Assembly: GCA_964647905.1 (NCBI GenBank)
Contig: CAZYJR010000006.1
Coordinates: forward strand, 73,304-137,303
Source: CAZYJR01 sp964647905
GTDB taxonomy: Bacteria; Desulfobacterota; DSM-4660; Desulfatiglandales; HGW-15
Direction: 5' to 3'
DNA: 64,000 nt
Position 1 is the stretch's first letter; every line of letters starts with the position of its first letter. Shown piece by piece: positions 18,201 through 25,078 of this stretch. Below the pieces are notes generated by a model. That model did no database searches. It was not told the origin of the DNA and saw only the letters and a list, made by a program, of their open reading frames with translations. A program made the position numbers and the translations under genes.

Positions 18201-19455
18201 CAGGACCTTCCGCCCGAGCTATGCGGCGCTGGACGTCACGGATCCCAGGAATCCCGAGCTCCTCTGGGAGAGGACCTACCAGGACCTGGGCATGACCATG
18301 TCCATCCCGGCGGTGATCAAGGTGGGCGACGAGTGGTTCGCGGTATTCGGGTCCGGGCCCGAGACCTACCAGGGGACCACCACCAACAAGGGGCACGTCT
18401 ACGTGGTGGATCTCGCCACCGGCGAGGCCTACCCGAATCTCACTGAGTTCGGATCCGGGGTGACCGATGCGTGGCTCTACGAGACCTCTGAGTCGGACGC
18501 CTTCATGAACTCCCCGGTCTCCCTGGACAAGGAGCTCAACTACAACGTGGACGCGGTCTACTTCGGGGAGGCGTATCAGTCAAGCCCATGGAGCGGAAAG
18601 GTATACAAGATCTCCATCCCCTGGGACTGGTCCGACACCTCCACCTACTCGGACGACCCCAACGACACCACCAGCCCCTGGACCTTCTCCGACCTTTTCA
18701 GCTCTCCCGGGCCGATCACCGCACCCATGTCACTCAGCATCGACTACTTCGACAATGTCTGGGTGTACTTCGGCACGGGGCGCTACCTATCAGAAGAGGA
18801 CAAGAGCGATACAGACGCCCAGTACCTCTTCGGACTGGTGGACCCGTTCTTCAACGCCTACTACGACCAGGAGCCCACCGACTACTACCACAACTACGAC
18901 AAGTCAAAGACCCTGGACTTCAGCACGGACCTGTTCAACGCGGACTCCTACCTGGTGACCACGGCCGGGAAGGTGTACGATTCCAGCTACAACTACTTCG
19001 GCACCTGGGACGACCTGGTGGACGAGGCCAGGACCAAGGACGGGTGGCGGAGGACCCTTAGCCTGAGCGGGGAGCGCTCCCTGGAGAAGTTCACCGTGCT
19101 GGGAGGAATAGCCTTCGCCCCCACCTTCATACCCAGCGGCGACATCTGCGGTTTCGGCGGGGAAAGCTATCTCTACGGCCTCTACTACGAGACCGGGACC
19201 CCTTACTACAAATCCGTTTTCGAGGACGACACCGAGATACTGGTGGTGGAGGAAGAGGGAGAGGAGGTGGAGTACGAGCGGCTCCTGGGCCGCGTCATCC
19301 TGGGATCGGGCAAGTCCTCCTCACTGGGGGTGCACGTGGGGCGCGAGGAGGGGGCCAAGGCCTTCATTCAGCAGAGCACGGGTACGGTGGTCGAGGAGAT
19401 GATCACCCCGGCGTTCAAGATAAAGAGCGGCCTGGTCAACTGGCGTGAAAAATAG
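15241..19455 (+). CDS. pilY1: PilY1-like type IV pilus tip adhesin
   Basis: 1404 aa with a signal peptide, a von Willebrand A-like N-terminal region carrying the MIDAS sequence DNSGSM (57-62), Asp-rich calcium loops such as DADGDGVPD and DMDRDGVVDD, and a C-terminal PilY1 beta-propeller from about residue 820 (GDIVHSTP, YVGANDGMLHAF, ALDVTDPRNPELLWE). Typical length for PilY1. It caps the pilus, acts in adhesion and controls retraction. Start ATG 15241 follows GGGAGG; a TTG two codons earlier overlaps the previous stop. Rich in Tyr and Asp. Confidence 0.92.
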   Translation: MELLKRLAMVILIAGGLVQALEGAAAGACTEPVMADYTTYPVFQANAVEPNILILLDNSGSMNGAAYTEAYDHSTRYYGYFEPYKRYTYSSNVFYRDENGDWDGNFLNWATMRRVDVIRKVLMGGLATSRTGGGNQTNYGESAGSSYSYYQYYGQLTDTAQVPASVSPCPAGKYFYFYLSGGNFRFRYWDGSSWRDVGEASYYIRVKKGEDIDGNDLPDEDHNFLDGNLAGIMQRLWERARFGLEVFNTGSDDKKFQNGGLIPRVIGSSMTDMINNIQNMACDTWTPLAEAYYTAIKYFKQEDVESELDYANNVIPNNTAAEDPYNNPDPVHCAKSFVLLLTDGASTKDLYIPDELKDYDGDGNDGITTVDSGTTNDGRLEAQAGSDTDKTFYLNYIEGYAAGVTPYPSGTTPFNDEYIGKRLVLFDSQDNQIYSAEITAVNYYDSTSGTSEMVVSGTTETPEWRSGASPYTYDFQWKVVQTAPNSEGGITAGSDYLDDLALYARINDLRDDLYGDQNLLLYDVYAFGSDASARNLLKDAAKNGGFEDKDGDRRPDLDVEWDADGDGVPDTYYEASDGYQLESQLLRAINDILKRAASGTAVSVLATSGEGEGNLVQAYFRPSVTSGVTEVTWVGYLQSLWADQYGNLREDTDGDLALDVTADRIIKYFHDSQDGDSKIRRFEVSGASPYPDTDTAPYEVIELEEAEPLWEAGSLLADRSADDREIFTYADMDRDGVVDDPGGDPFDDLGEAVRFHASGATEVLKPYFGIRDDDSWDYLGATQDDRVHNLIEYVRGKESGFSGTTPMAVRSRVLDGKVWKLGDIVHSTPVSISKPPENYHAIYSDQSYQDYYDAYKDRETVVYVGANDGMLHAFTSWQYSGVSKQYETPSGAGAGERIGDEIWAYIPQRVLPHLKWLPYTDYTHTYYVDLKPKVFDAKIFPDDTHYTDGDADPNWGTILLLGLNMGGKEICSEDWFDDGTGTTVYETRTFRPSYAALDVTDPRNPELLWERTYQDLGMTMSIPAVIKVGDEWFAVFGSGPETYQGTTTNKGHVYVVDLATGEAYPNLTEFGSGVTDAWLYETSESDAFMNSPVSLDKELNYNVDAVYFGEAYQSSPWSGKVYKISIPWDWSDTSTYSDDPNDTTSPWTFSDLFSSPGPITAPMSLSIDYFDNVWVYFGTGRYLSEEDKSDTDAQYLFGLVDPFFNAYYDQEPTDYYHNYDKSKTLDFSTDLFNADSYLVTTAGKVYDSSYNYFGTWDDLVDEARTKDGWRRTLSLSGERSLEKFTVLGGIAFAPTFIPSGDICGFGGESYLYGLYYETGTPYYKSVFEDDTEILVVEEEGEEVEYERLLGRVILGSGKSSSLGVHVGREEGAKAFIQQSTGTVVEEMITPAFKIKSGLVNWREK

Positions 19456-19470
19456 ACGGGGACGGGAACC

Positions 19471-19842
19471 ATGAGCTCGAACAAAGGCGAATCAAGAGGC
19501 GGCGTTGCGAGCCGGACCCTCCGGGCGGCGGCCGTATGCATCATAGTCCTTATACTGGGTCCGGCGGCGGCCCCGGCATTCCCGCCGCCCGCCCCGGATC
19601 CGGAGAAGGCCCAGGTGACCGCCGGGGTGACCATCAGCGAAGTGGCCCATGAGTACAATCTCATATACGTCTCCGAGAGGCCCTTCAGGGTCCTGGCCGA
19701 CACCCCGATCCTGGACCGGGAGGGCGGCCGGCTCTCCCTGGAAGCCTTGAGGCCCCCGCTTTCGGCCACGATCACCTTTCGGCTTCAGGGCCGGAACAGG
19801 CACCCCGTGGTAATCCGAATCGTGGTCGCGGGCGGGAAATGA
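19471..19842 (+). CDS. small exported protein of unknown function
   Basis: 123 aa with an N-terminal signal or anchor (about residues 18-38, VCIIVLILGPAAAPAF) and a short beta-rich domain ending VVIRIVVAGGK. I recognise no family. It follows pilY1 by 15 nt and its stop overlaps the next start by 4 nt, so it is part of the pilus operon and may be a periplasmic accessory to pilus assembly; that is inference from position only. Confidence 0.65.
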   Translation: MSSNKGESRGGVASRTLRAAAVCIIVLILGPAAAPAFPPPAPDPEKAQVTAGVTISEVAHEYNLIYVSERPFRVLADTPILDREGGRLSLEALRPPLSATITFRLQGRNRHPVVIRIVVAGGK

Positions 19843-20249
19843 TATCATCCGAGCCGTCGGTCATGCTGGTGGACTCGGACCCCTCCGCCATGGCCTACCT
19901 GGGGAGCGAGATCCGAAGCCGTCTGGGCTACAAGATCATCACCGCGGGCGGCTGCCGGGAGGCCGTCCGCCTGGCCGGAGAAAACCAGGTCAGGATAGCC
20001 GTGGTCGACCTGGATCTCAGGGACGGCAAGGGATATCTCCTGGTGCCCCGCCTCAAGGCGATCCGCCGGGGCCTCCACGCCATCGTCACTTCCTCGGACT
20101 ACTCGGAGGAGGCCGAACGCCGCTCCAGGGAATGCGGTCTGGTCCTCTACATGACAAAGCCGCCGGATCCTGATATCCTTGAGGCGGCATTGAGAACAGC
20201 GTGGCGGAAGGCCCCGGCGGGAGCTCGGAGCATGCCGGCGGCCGGGTGA
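19839..20249 (+). CDS. single-domain response regulator
   Basis: 136-aa receiver: VMLVDSDPS, phospho-Asp in VVDLDLRDGKG (about residue 50), TSSDYSEE and the conserved Lys in MTKPPDPD. No output domain. Overlaps the preceding gene by 4 nt, placing it in the pilus operon. A partner could be the membrane histidine kinase at 20991. Confidence 0.78.
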   Translation: MISSEPSVMLVDSDPSAMAYLGSEIRSRLGYKIITAGGCREAVRLAGENQVRIAVVDLDLRDGKGYLLVPRLKAIRRGLHAIVTSSDYSEEAERRSRECGLVLYMTKPPDPDILEAALRTAWRKAPAGARSMPAAG

Positions 20250-20275
20250 AAGGGAATCCCTGGAGGACGAATCCC

Positions 20276-20965
20276 GTGCAGGCCGAACATAAGGAAAAAA
20301 CGCGGGGCAAGGTGCTCTTCCTTAAAGAGCCCGCCGGGCGGCCGGGAGCGTCTCTCAAGGTGGACTGCCCGGAGTGCGGGCGGCTCCAGCCGGCCGGGGA
20401 CCTGCGCGCCGCCGGGGCCCGAGTGGAGTTTTCGTGCTCCGGCTGCGGCGGGCGGTACACCCTGAACCGCCGGGACGAGAAGAGGGCCGGCCTTCCGGAA
20501 GGCAGCCCCTCCTGCCCCAGGTGCCTCCGCACCTACAGGGCGGGCAGCGAGTCCTGCCCCGGGTGCGGCTTGATCTTCGACCTATGGGAAAACGGGACCG
20601 CCCGCAGGCCCGAGACCAAGGAGACTCCGCCGCCCGACGCCGCCGCTGAGGAACTCTGGTGCGGGGTGGAGGCCTCCCCGGAAGAGGCGGACCGCCACGA
20701 GGCGTTTCTGGCCTACTGCAGGGAGCGCAGGTGCCTGGATTTCGCCGCCGCCAAGTACCAGGCCATGGTCGCGGCCGATCCCGGGAACGAGCTGATAGGC
20801 GGATACAGGGACCGGTTGGTGCTGCTGGCCGGCCTGACTCCCCCCGAGCGGGATCGCGGAACCCGCGGCATAAAGCGCTTTACCGGCCTCAAGATAGTAC
20901 TGGCCCTGTCCATGGCCGCGATACTCTGGGCCTTCGTGATGATCCAATGGCTGGGCCCGAAGTGA
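20276..20965 (+). CDS. zinc-ribbon protein with C-terminal membrane anchor
   Basis: 229 aa. Two paired-cysteine ribbons lie in the first half: CPECG with CSGCG, then CPRC with CPGCG. A hydrophobic segment near the C-terminus (KIVLALSMAAILWAFVMIQW) leaves almost no tail, so it is tail-anchored with the ribbons in the cytoplasm. The frame is open to 20201, but GTG 20276 has GGAGG 9 nt upstream and fits better. It lies between a receiver protein and a histidine kinase. Function unknown. Confidence 0.65.
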   Translation: MQAEHKEKTRGKVLFLKEPAGRPGASLKVDCPECGRLQPAGDLRAAGARVEFSCSGCGGRYTLNRRDEKRAGLPEGSPSCPRCLRTYRAGSESCPGCGLIFDLWENGTARRPETKETPPPDAAAEELWCGVEASPEEADRHEAFLAYCRERRCLDFAAAKYQAMVAADPGNELIGGYRDRLVLLAGLTPPERDRGTRGIKRFTGLKIVLALSMAAILWAFVMIQWLGPK

Positions 20966-20990
20966 CAACGAGCGGCCCTGCGGGCGGATA

Positions 20991-22739
20991 ATGCGGATCT
21001 CGAGGATAGAGACCTCCTTTTTAAAGAGTCGGGTGGCTCGAAGGGTCTTCGGCCTGTTCGTCATCTGCGCCCTGCTGCCCCTCCTGGCCCTGGCCGGTTT
21101 CACGTTCTTCTTTGTCAGCGGGGAGCTGGAGGAGCAGACAGCGGCCAGGCTGGTGAGGACCTGCAAGGCCAAGGGCCTGGAGATCTACGAGCACCTCCTT
21201 TTTCTGGAAACCGAGATGCTCATGACAGCGGAGGCCCTGAGGGAGGGTACCGCCCGGCGGATCGACCCGGTGCCCTATGCATCGGACAAGGGCTCGGGAG
21301 GGAGATTCAGGCGCATCTATCTGGCCGCCGGAGACGGGGCCGTAACCCCTTTGTTCGGGGAGGCGGGCCGGCCCCCGGAGCCCGGGCCCGGGGAGCGCCG
21401 GCACATGGAGCGCGGAGGGACACTGGTCACCGCCGGGCACCGCTCCGGACCGCCCTCGGTCCGCATGATGCGACTCCTCCGCCCCGGGGACCGCTCATCG
21501 CCGATCCTGACCGCCGAGGTCAACCCCCTCTACCTTTGGGGGATAGGCACCGAGGGATCCCTCCCGCCGAACGTGGAGATAATGGTCAGCGACGCCGGGG
21601 GGAGGATCCTGCTCTCGTCCCTTCCCTCGGTGAGGTCGGGAGGCCGCCTCCCGGCCGGGGCGGCCGAACAGCCACCCCGGAGGAGCTTCGCCTTCGGCTC
21701 GGAGGGCAAGGATTACATAGCCGCCTCCTGGGAGCTCTTCATGGAGCCCCGGTTCTTCGCCAAGAGCTGGACCATTGTACTGGCCGAATCAGAGGGCTCC
21801 TTTCTCCGGCCGGTAAAAGGCTTCAAGGCGTTCTTCTTCCCGGTGGTGCTGCTCACCTTCTGGGTGGTGCTTCTCTTGAGCGTGGTCCTGATACGAAAGA
21901 GCATGGTCCCCATAGAGAGCCTGCGGAGCGCCACCGAACGAATAGCGGCGGGCGAACTGGACGCCCGGGTGGATATACGAAGCCGGGACGAGTTCGAGGC
22001 CCTGGGGCGATCCTTCAATGAAATGGGCCGCAGGCTCGAGGAGGGAAGGCTCCTCTTGGCCCGGAGCGCCAAGATGAGCGCTTTCGGCCAGATGGCAGCG
22101 GGCGTGGTCCACGAGATAGGCCAGCCCCTGACCTCGCTCCAGGGGCTGGTCGAGCTCACCCTGGACGGTCCCACGGACCCCGAGCAGCGCAAGTACCTGG
22201 AGACCGTGCAGCAGGAGCTCGAAAGGCTTAGAGGGATCGTGATCAAGTTCAAGGCCTTCTCCCGCGCACCGGACGGGGCGCGGGAAGAGGTGTCCCTGAA
22301 CGACCTGGTGCTGGAGGCGCAAAGGCTGGTGGAGCATCAGCTCGAGATGAAGGGTATATCATGCACGGTGGAGACCGAGGAGGCCATGCCCCCGGTGCGG
22401 GGGGACGCGAACAGCCTCCAGCAGGTCCTGGTCAACCTCCTTATCAACGCCATGGACGCGCTGGAGGAATCGGGCAAGCATGGTCGCGCCATAGAGATCC
22501 GGACCTTCACTCAATCGGGAAGGGCGTGCGTCAGCGTCCGGGACAACGGCCCCGGCGTTCCGGATGAGATCAGGGACAGGATATTCGACCCCTTCTTCAC
22601 CACCAAGGAGGGGGGCAAGGGCACCGGGCTCGGCCTGGCCATAGTGGAGTCCATTGTGCACCAGCACGGCGGCGCCGTCCGGGTGGAGACCGATCCGGCC
22701 CCGGGTATGACCTTCACCGTCCTCCTGCCGCCCGCCTAG
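20991..22739 (+). CDS. membrane sensor histidine kinase with HAMP domain
   Basis: 582 aa: TM1 (about 20-42), a periplasmic sensor region to about 275, TM2 (about 278-300), HAMP, a HisKA with the acceptor in VVHEIGQPLTSLQG, and a HATPase with NLLINAMDAL, VRDNGPGVP, DPFFTTKEGG and GTGLGLAIVES. The dimerisation domain and H box are like NtrB/ZraS-type kinases that pair with sigma-54 activators. It ends 4 nt inside the convergent manC gene. Confidence 0.9.
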   Translation: MRISRIETSFLKSRVARRVFGLFVICALLPLLALAGFTFFFVSGELEEQTAARLVRTCKAKGLEIYEHLLFLETEMLMTAEALREGTARRIDPVPYASDKGSGGRFRRIYLAAGDGAVTPLFGEAGRPPEPGPGERRHMERGGTLVTAGHRSGPPSVRMMRLLRPGDRSSPILTAEVNPLYLWGIGTEGSLPPNVEIMVSDAGGRILLSSLPSVRSGGRLPAGAAEQPPRRSFAFGSEGKDYIAASWELFMEPRFFAKSWTIVLAESEGSFLRPVKGFKAFFFPVVLLTFWVVLLLSVVLIRKSMVPIESLRSATERIAAGELDARVDIRSRDEFEALGRSFNEMGRRLEEGRLLLARSAKMSAFGQMAAGVVHEIGQPLTSLQGLVELTLDGPTDPEQRKYLETVQQELERLRGIVIKFKAFSRAPDGAREEVSLNDLVLEAQRLVEHQLEMKGISCTVETEEAMPPVRGDANSLQQVLVNLLINAMDALEESGKHGRAIEIRTFTQSGRACVSVRDNGPGVPDEIRDRIFDPFFTTKEGGKGTGLGLAIVESIVHQHGGAVRVETDPAPGMTFTVLLPPA

Positions 22740-23812
22740 AGCAGGGACTCCCTGCCCTCCCTTTCCAGGGCCCGGACGATCCGGCGGATGTCCTGCCCCC
22801 TTTTGCGATCCGCCACCAAGACCGCGTCAGGGGAATCCACCACCAGACAGTCCTTCATCCCGAGGCAGGCCACCAGCCTCCCGCCCCCGGAAGAGGCTAA
22901 GACCCCGGAGCACTCCTCGAGGAGCGCGTCCCCGCGCACCAGGTTTCCGTCCGGGTCGTGCTCCGGCCCCAGGAGCTCGTACAGGGACTCCCATGAGCCC
23001 ACGTCGCTCCACCCGCACTCGCAGGAGACCACGAAGACCTCGGCCTCGGTCTTCTCCATAACGCCGTAGTCGAAGGAGACCGAAGGGAGCTCCGGGTAGA
23101 CCGCCTCCATCTCCCGCCGGAACCCCGGGCCGCCCATGGCCGGCTCCAGCCGCTCCAGGCCGCCCGCCAAATCCGGCAGGCAGCGCCTGATCTCCTCCTT
23201 TATGGTATCGGGCGTGGCTACGAAGATCCCGGCGTTCCAGTAGTAGAGACCGCTCTTTATATAGCCCAGGGCGGTCTCCGGGTCAGGCTTCTCCACAAAG
23301 GCCGAGACCCGGTACGCGGCCGGCCCTCCGTCCCCGGCGAGCGGATCCCCCCGGCGGATGTAGCCGTACCCGGTCTCCGGCCGGGTGGGTACGATCCCCA
23401 GGGTGGCTATGCCCCCCCCGCGGGCCATGTCCGCCGCCCGGGCCAGCGCCTCCAGAAAGGCGCCGGGGTCCGCGATGAAGTGGTCCGCGGGCATGAACGC
23501 CACAGGCCCCGTGCAGCCCAGGCTGGCTGCGTAGACTGCCCCCAGCCCGATGCACGGTGCGGTGTTCCTGCCCACGGGCTCCCCGAGCATGTGAACCGAG
23601 CGCCCCCGGAAAAGAGACCCTGCCTCGTCCAGGTGCTCCGCGCCCAGGACCAGTATCTGCTCCTCGTCCGTGCAAAGCGGCCCCAGGCGGTTGGACGTCT
23701 CCACCACCATGGGCTCTCCCCCGGTCACGGGAAGGAACTGCTTGGGCCGGCGCCTGCGGCTTGCGGGCCAGAACCGGGTTCCCGAGCCCCCGGCCATGAT
23801 TACGGCGTACAT
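22736..23812 (-). CDS. manC: mannose-1-phosphate guanylyltransferase
   Basis: 358-aa nucleotidyltransferase making GDP-mannose for surface polysaccharides. Signature GGSGTRFWPASR at the N-terminus, then FMPADHFI, FVEKPD, WNAGIFV and SFDYGVMEK. It ends after the left-handed helix segment and lacks the C-terminal isomerase domain of bifunctional ManC/AlgA. It starts 43 nt after argJ on the same strand and overlaps the convergent kinase by 4 nt. Confidence 0.92.
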   Translation of the reverse strand: MYAVIMAGGSGTRFWPASRRRRPKQFLPVTGGEPMVVETSNRLGPLCTDEEQILVLGAEHLDEAGSLFRGRSVHMLGEPVGRNTAPCIGLGAVYAASLGCTGPVAFMPADHFIADPGAFLEALARAADMARGGGIATLGIVPTRPETGYGYIRRGDPLAGDGGPAAYRVSAFVEKPDPETALGYIKSGLYYWNAGIFVATPDTIKEEIRRCLPDLAGGLERLEPAMGGPGFRREMEAVYPELPSVSFDYGVMEKTEAEVFVVSCECGWSDVGSWESLYELLGPEHDPDGNLVRGDALLEECSGVLASSGGGRLVACLGMKDCLVVDSPDAVLVADRKRGQDIRRIVRALEREGRESLL

Positions 23813-23855
23813 TTGTCCCGTCCTCCTCGTTTTCCCCCGGGATCGGCCTCCCGGG

Positions 23856-25046
23856 TCAGGTCCTGTAACCGGCGTTTATGCGGACATAGTCCTCTGTGAG
23901 ATCGCAGGTAAAGACCTCTTCCTCGGCCTCTCCCAGGTGAAGATCGACGGTCAGGGTGAATCGGTCGTTCCGCATGCGGGAAGCGGCCCTCCTTTCCGCC
24001 TCCTCGCCCTTGCCCGTTCCCGCCTCCACTATCATTACATCGTCCACGCTGATGCTGACCAGGTCCTCGGCCATGTCCGCCCCCGAGCGCCCCACGGCCG
24101 CCATGATGCGGCCCCAGTTGGGATCCTGGCCGTAGCACGCGGTCTTTACCAGGGCCGAGTTGGCCACGGCCCGGGCCGCCTTCAGGGCGTCCTCCCGCCC
24201 GAGGGCCCCCCTGACCCTGACGCATACCACCTTGGTGGCCCCCTCGCCGTCCCGGACCATCATCAGGGCCAGGGACTCCATGACCGAGCGGAGCCCCTCC
24301 CGGAACTCCTCGAGCTCCGGGGGCGAGAGGGGGCGGTTTCCGGCTAGGCCGTTCGCCAGTACCATCACCGTGTCGTTGGTGCTGGTATCGCCGTCGACCG
24401 TTATGCGGTTGAAGGTCAGGTCCGCGGCCCGGTAAAGGGCCTTCTCGAGCTCGACCCGGGGCAGGGCGATGTCGGTGAGGACAAAGCAAAGCATGGTGGC
24501 CATGTCCGGCATGATCATGCCCGCGCCCTTAGCCGTCCCCGCTATCCTGTAGTCCGCCCCACCTCCGTTGGCTTCGAAACGGCTGAGCTTGGCAAAGCGG
24601 TCCGTTGTCATGACGGCCTCGGCGAAACACGGGAGGCCGCGATCCGAGAGGCCCCGGACCAGCTCGGGCACGGCGGTCTCAATCCTACCCACATCCAGGG
24701 GAAGGCCTATCACCCCGGTCGAGGCCACCAGCACCTCCTCAGGGGCCGCCCCCAGGGCTCCTGCGATCGCCGCGGCCGACCGCCGGGCATCGGCCAGGCC
24801 CCGGGGTCCGGTGCAGGCGTTGGCATTGCCCGCATTGGCCAGAATCGCCCGGGCCCGGCCCGAGGTTATGTGCTCCTGGGAGACCAGGATCGGCGCGGCC
24901 TTCACCTTGTTGGTGGTGAAGACCCCGGCAGCGGCCGCAGGGACCTCGGAATGAATAAGCCCCAAGTCCAGCCCGCCGTGCTTCTTGAGCCCCGCTTCAA
25001 CGGCCCAGGACCGGAATCCCCTGACCCGGTAATCGGCATCCTCCAT
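23856..25046 (-). CDS. argJ: arginine biosynthesis bifunctional protein ArgJ
   Basis: 396 aa ornithine acetyltransferase (possibly also N-acetylglutamate synthase). Autoprocessing site with the nucleophile threonine in PDMATML, preceded by AKGAGMI; substrate motifs GDTSTNDTV and GEGATK. The frame is open 29 codons upstream, overlapping secA, but ATG 25046 has AAGGGG upstream and begins the conserved region. It lies 32 nt downstream of secA. Confidence 0.93.
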   Translation of the reverse strand: MEDADYRVRGFRSWAVEAGLKKHGGLDLGLIHSEVPAAAAGVFTTNKVKAAPILVSQEHITSGRARAILANAGNANACTGPRGLADARRSAAAIAGALGAAPEEVLVASTGVIGLPLDVGRIETAVPELVRGLSDRGLPCFAEAVMTTDRFAKLSRFEANGGGADYRIAGTAKGAGMIMPDMATMLCFVLTDIALPRVELEKALYRAADLTFNRITVDGDTSTNDTVMVLANGLAGNRPLSPPELEEFREGLRSVMESLALMMVRDGEGATKVVCVRVRGALGREDALKAARAVANSALVKTACYGQDPNWGRIMAAVGRSGADMAEDLVSISVDDVMIVEAGTGKGEEAERRAASRMRNDRFTLTVDLHLGEAEEEVFTCDLTEDYVRINAGYRT

Positions 25047-25078
25047 AGCCGCCCCTTGTCTCTGCCCTGCCGGCGGAT

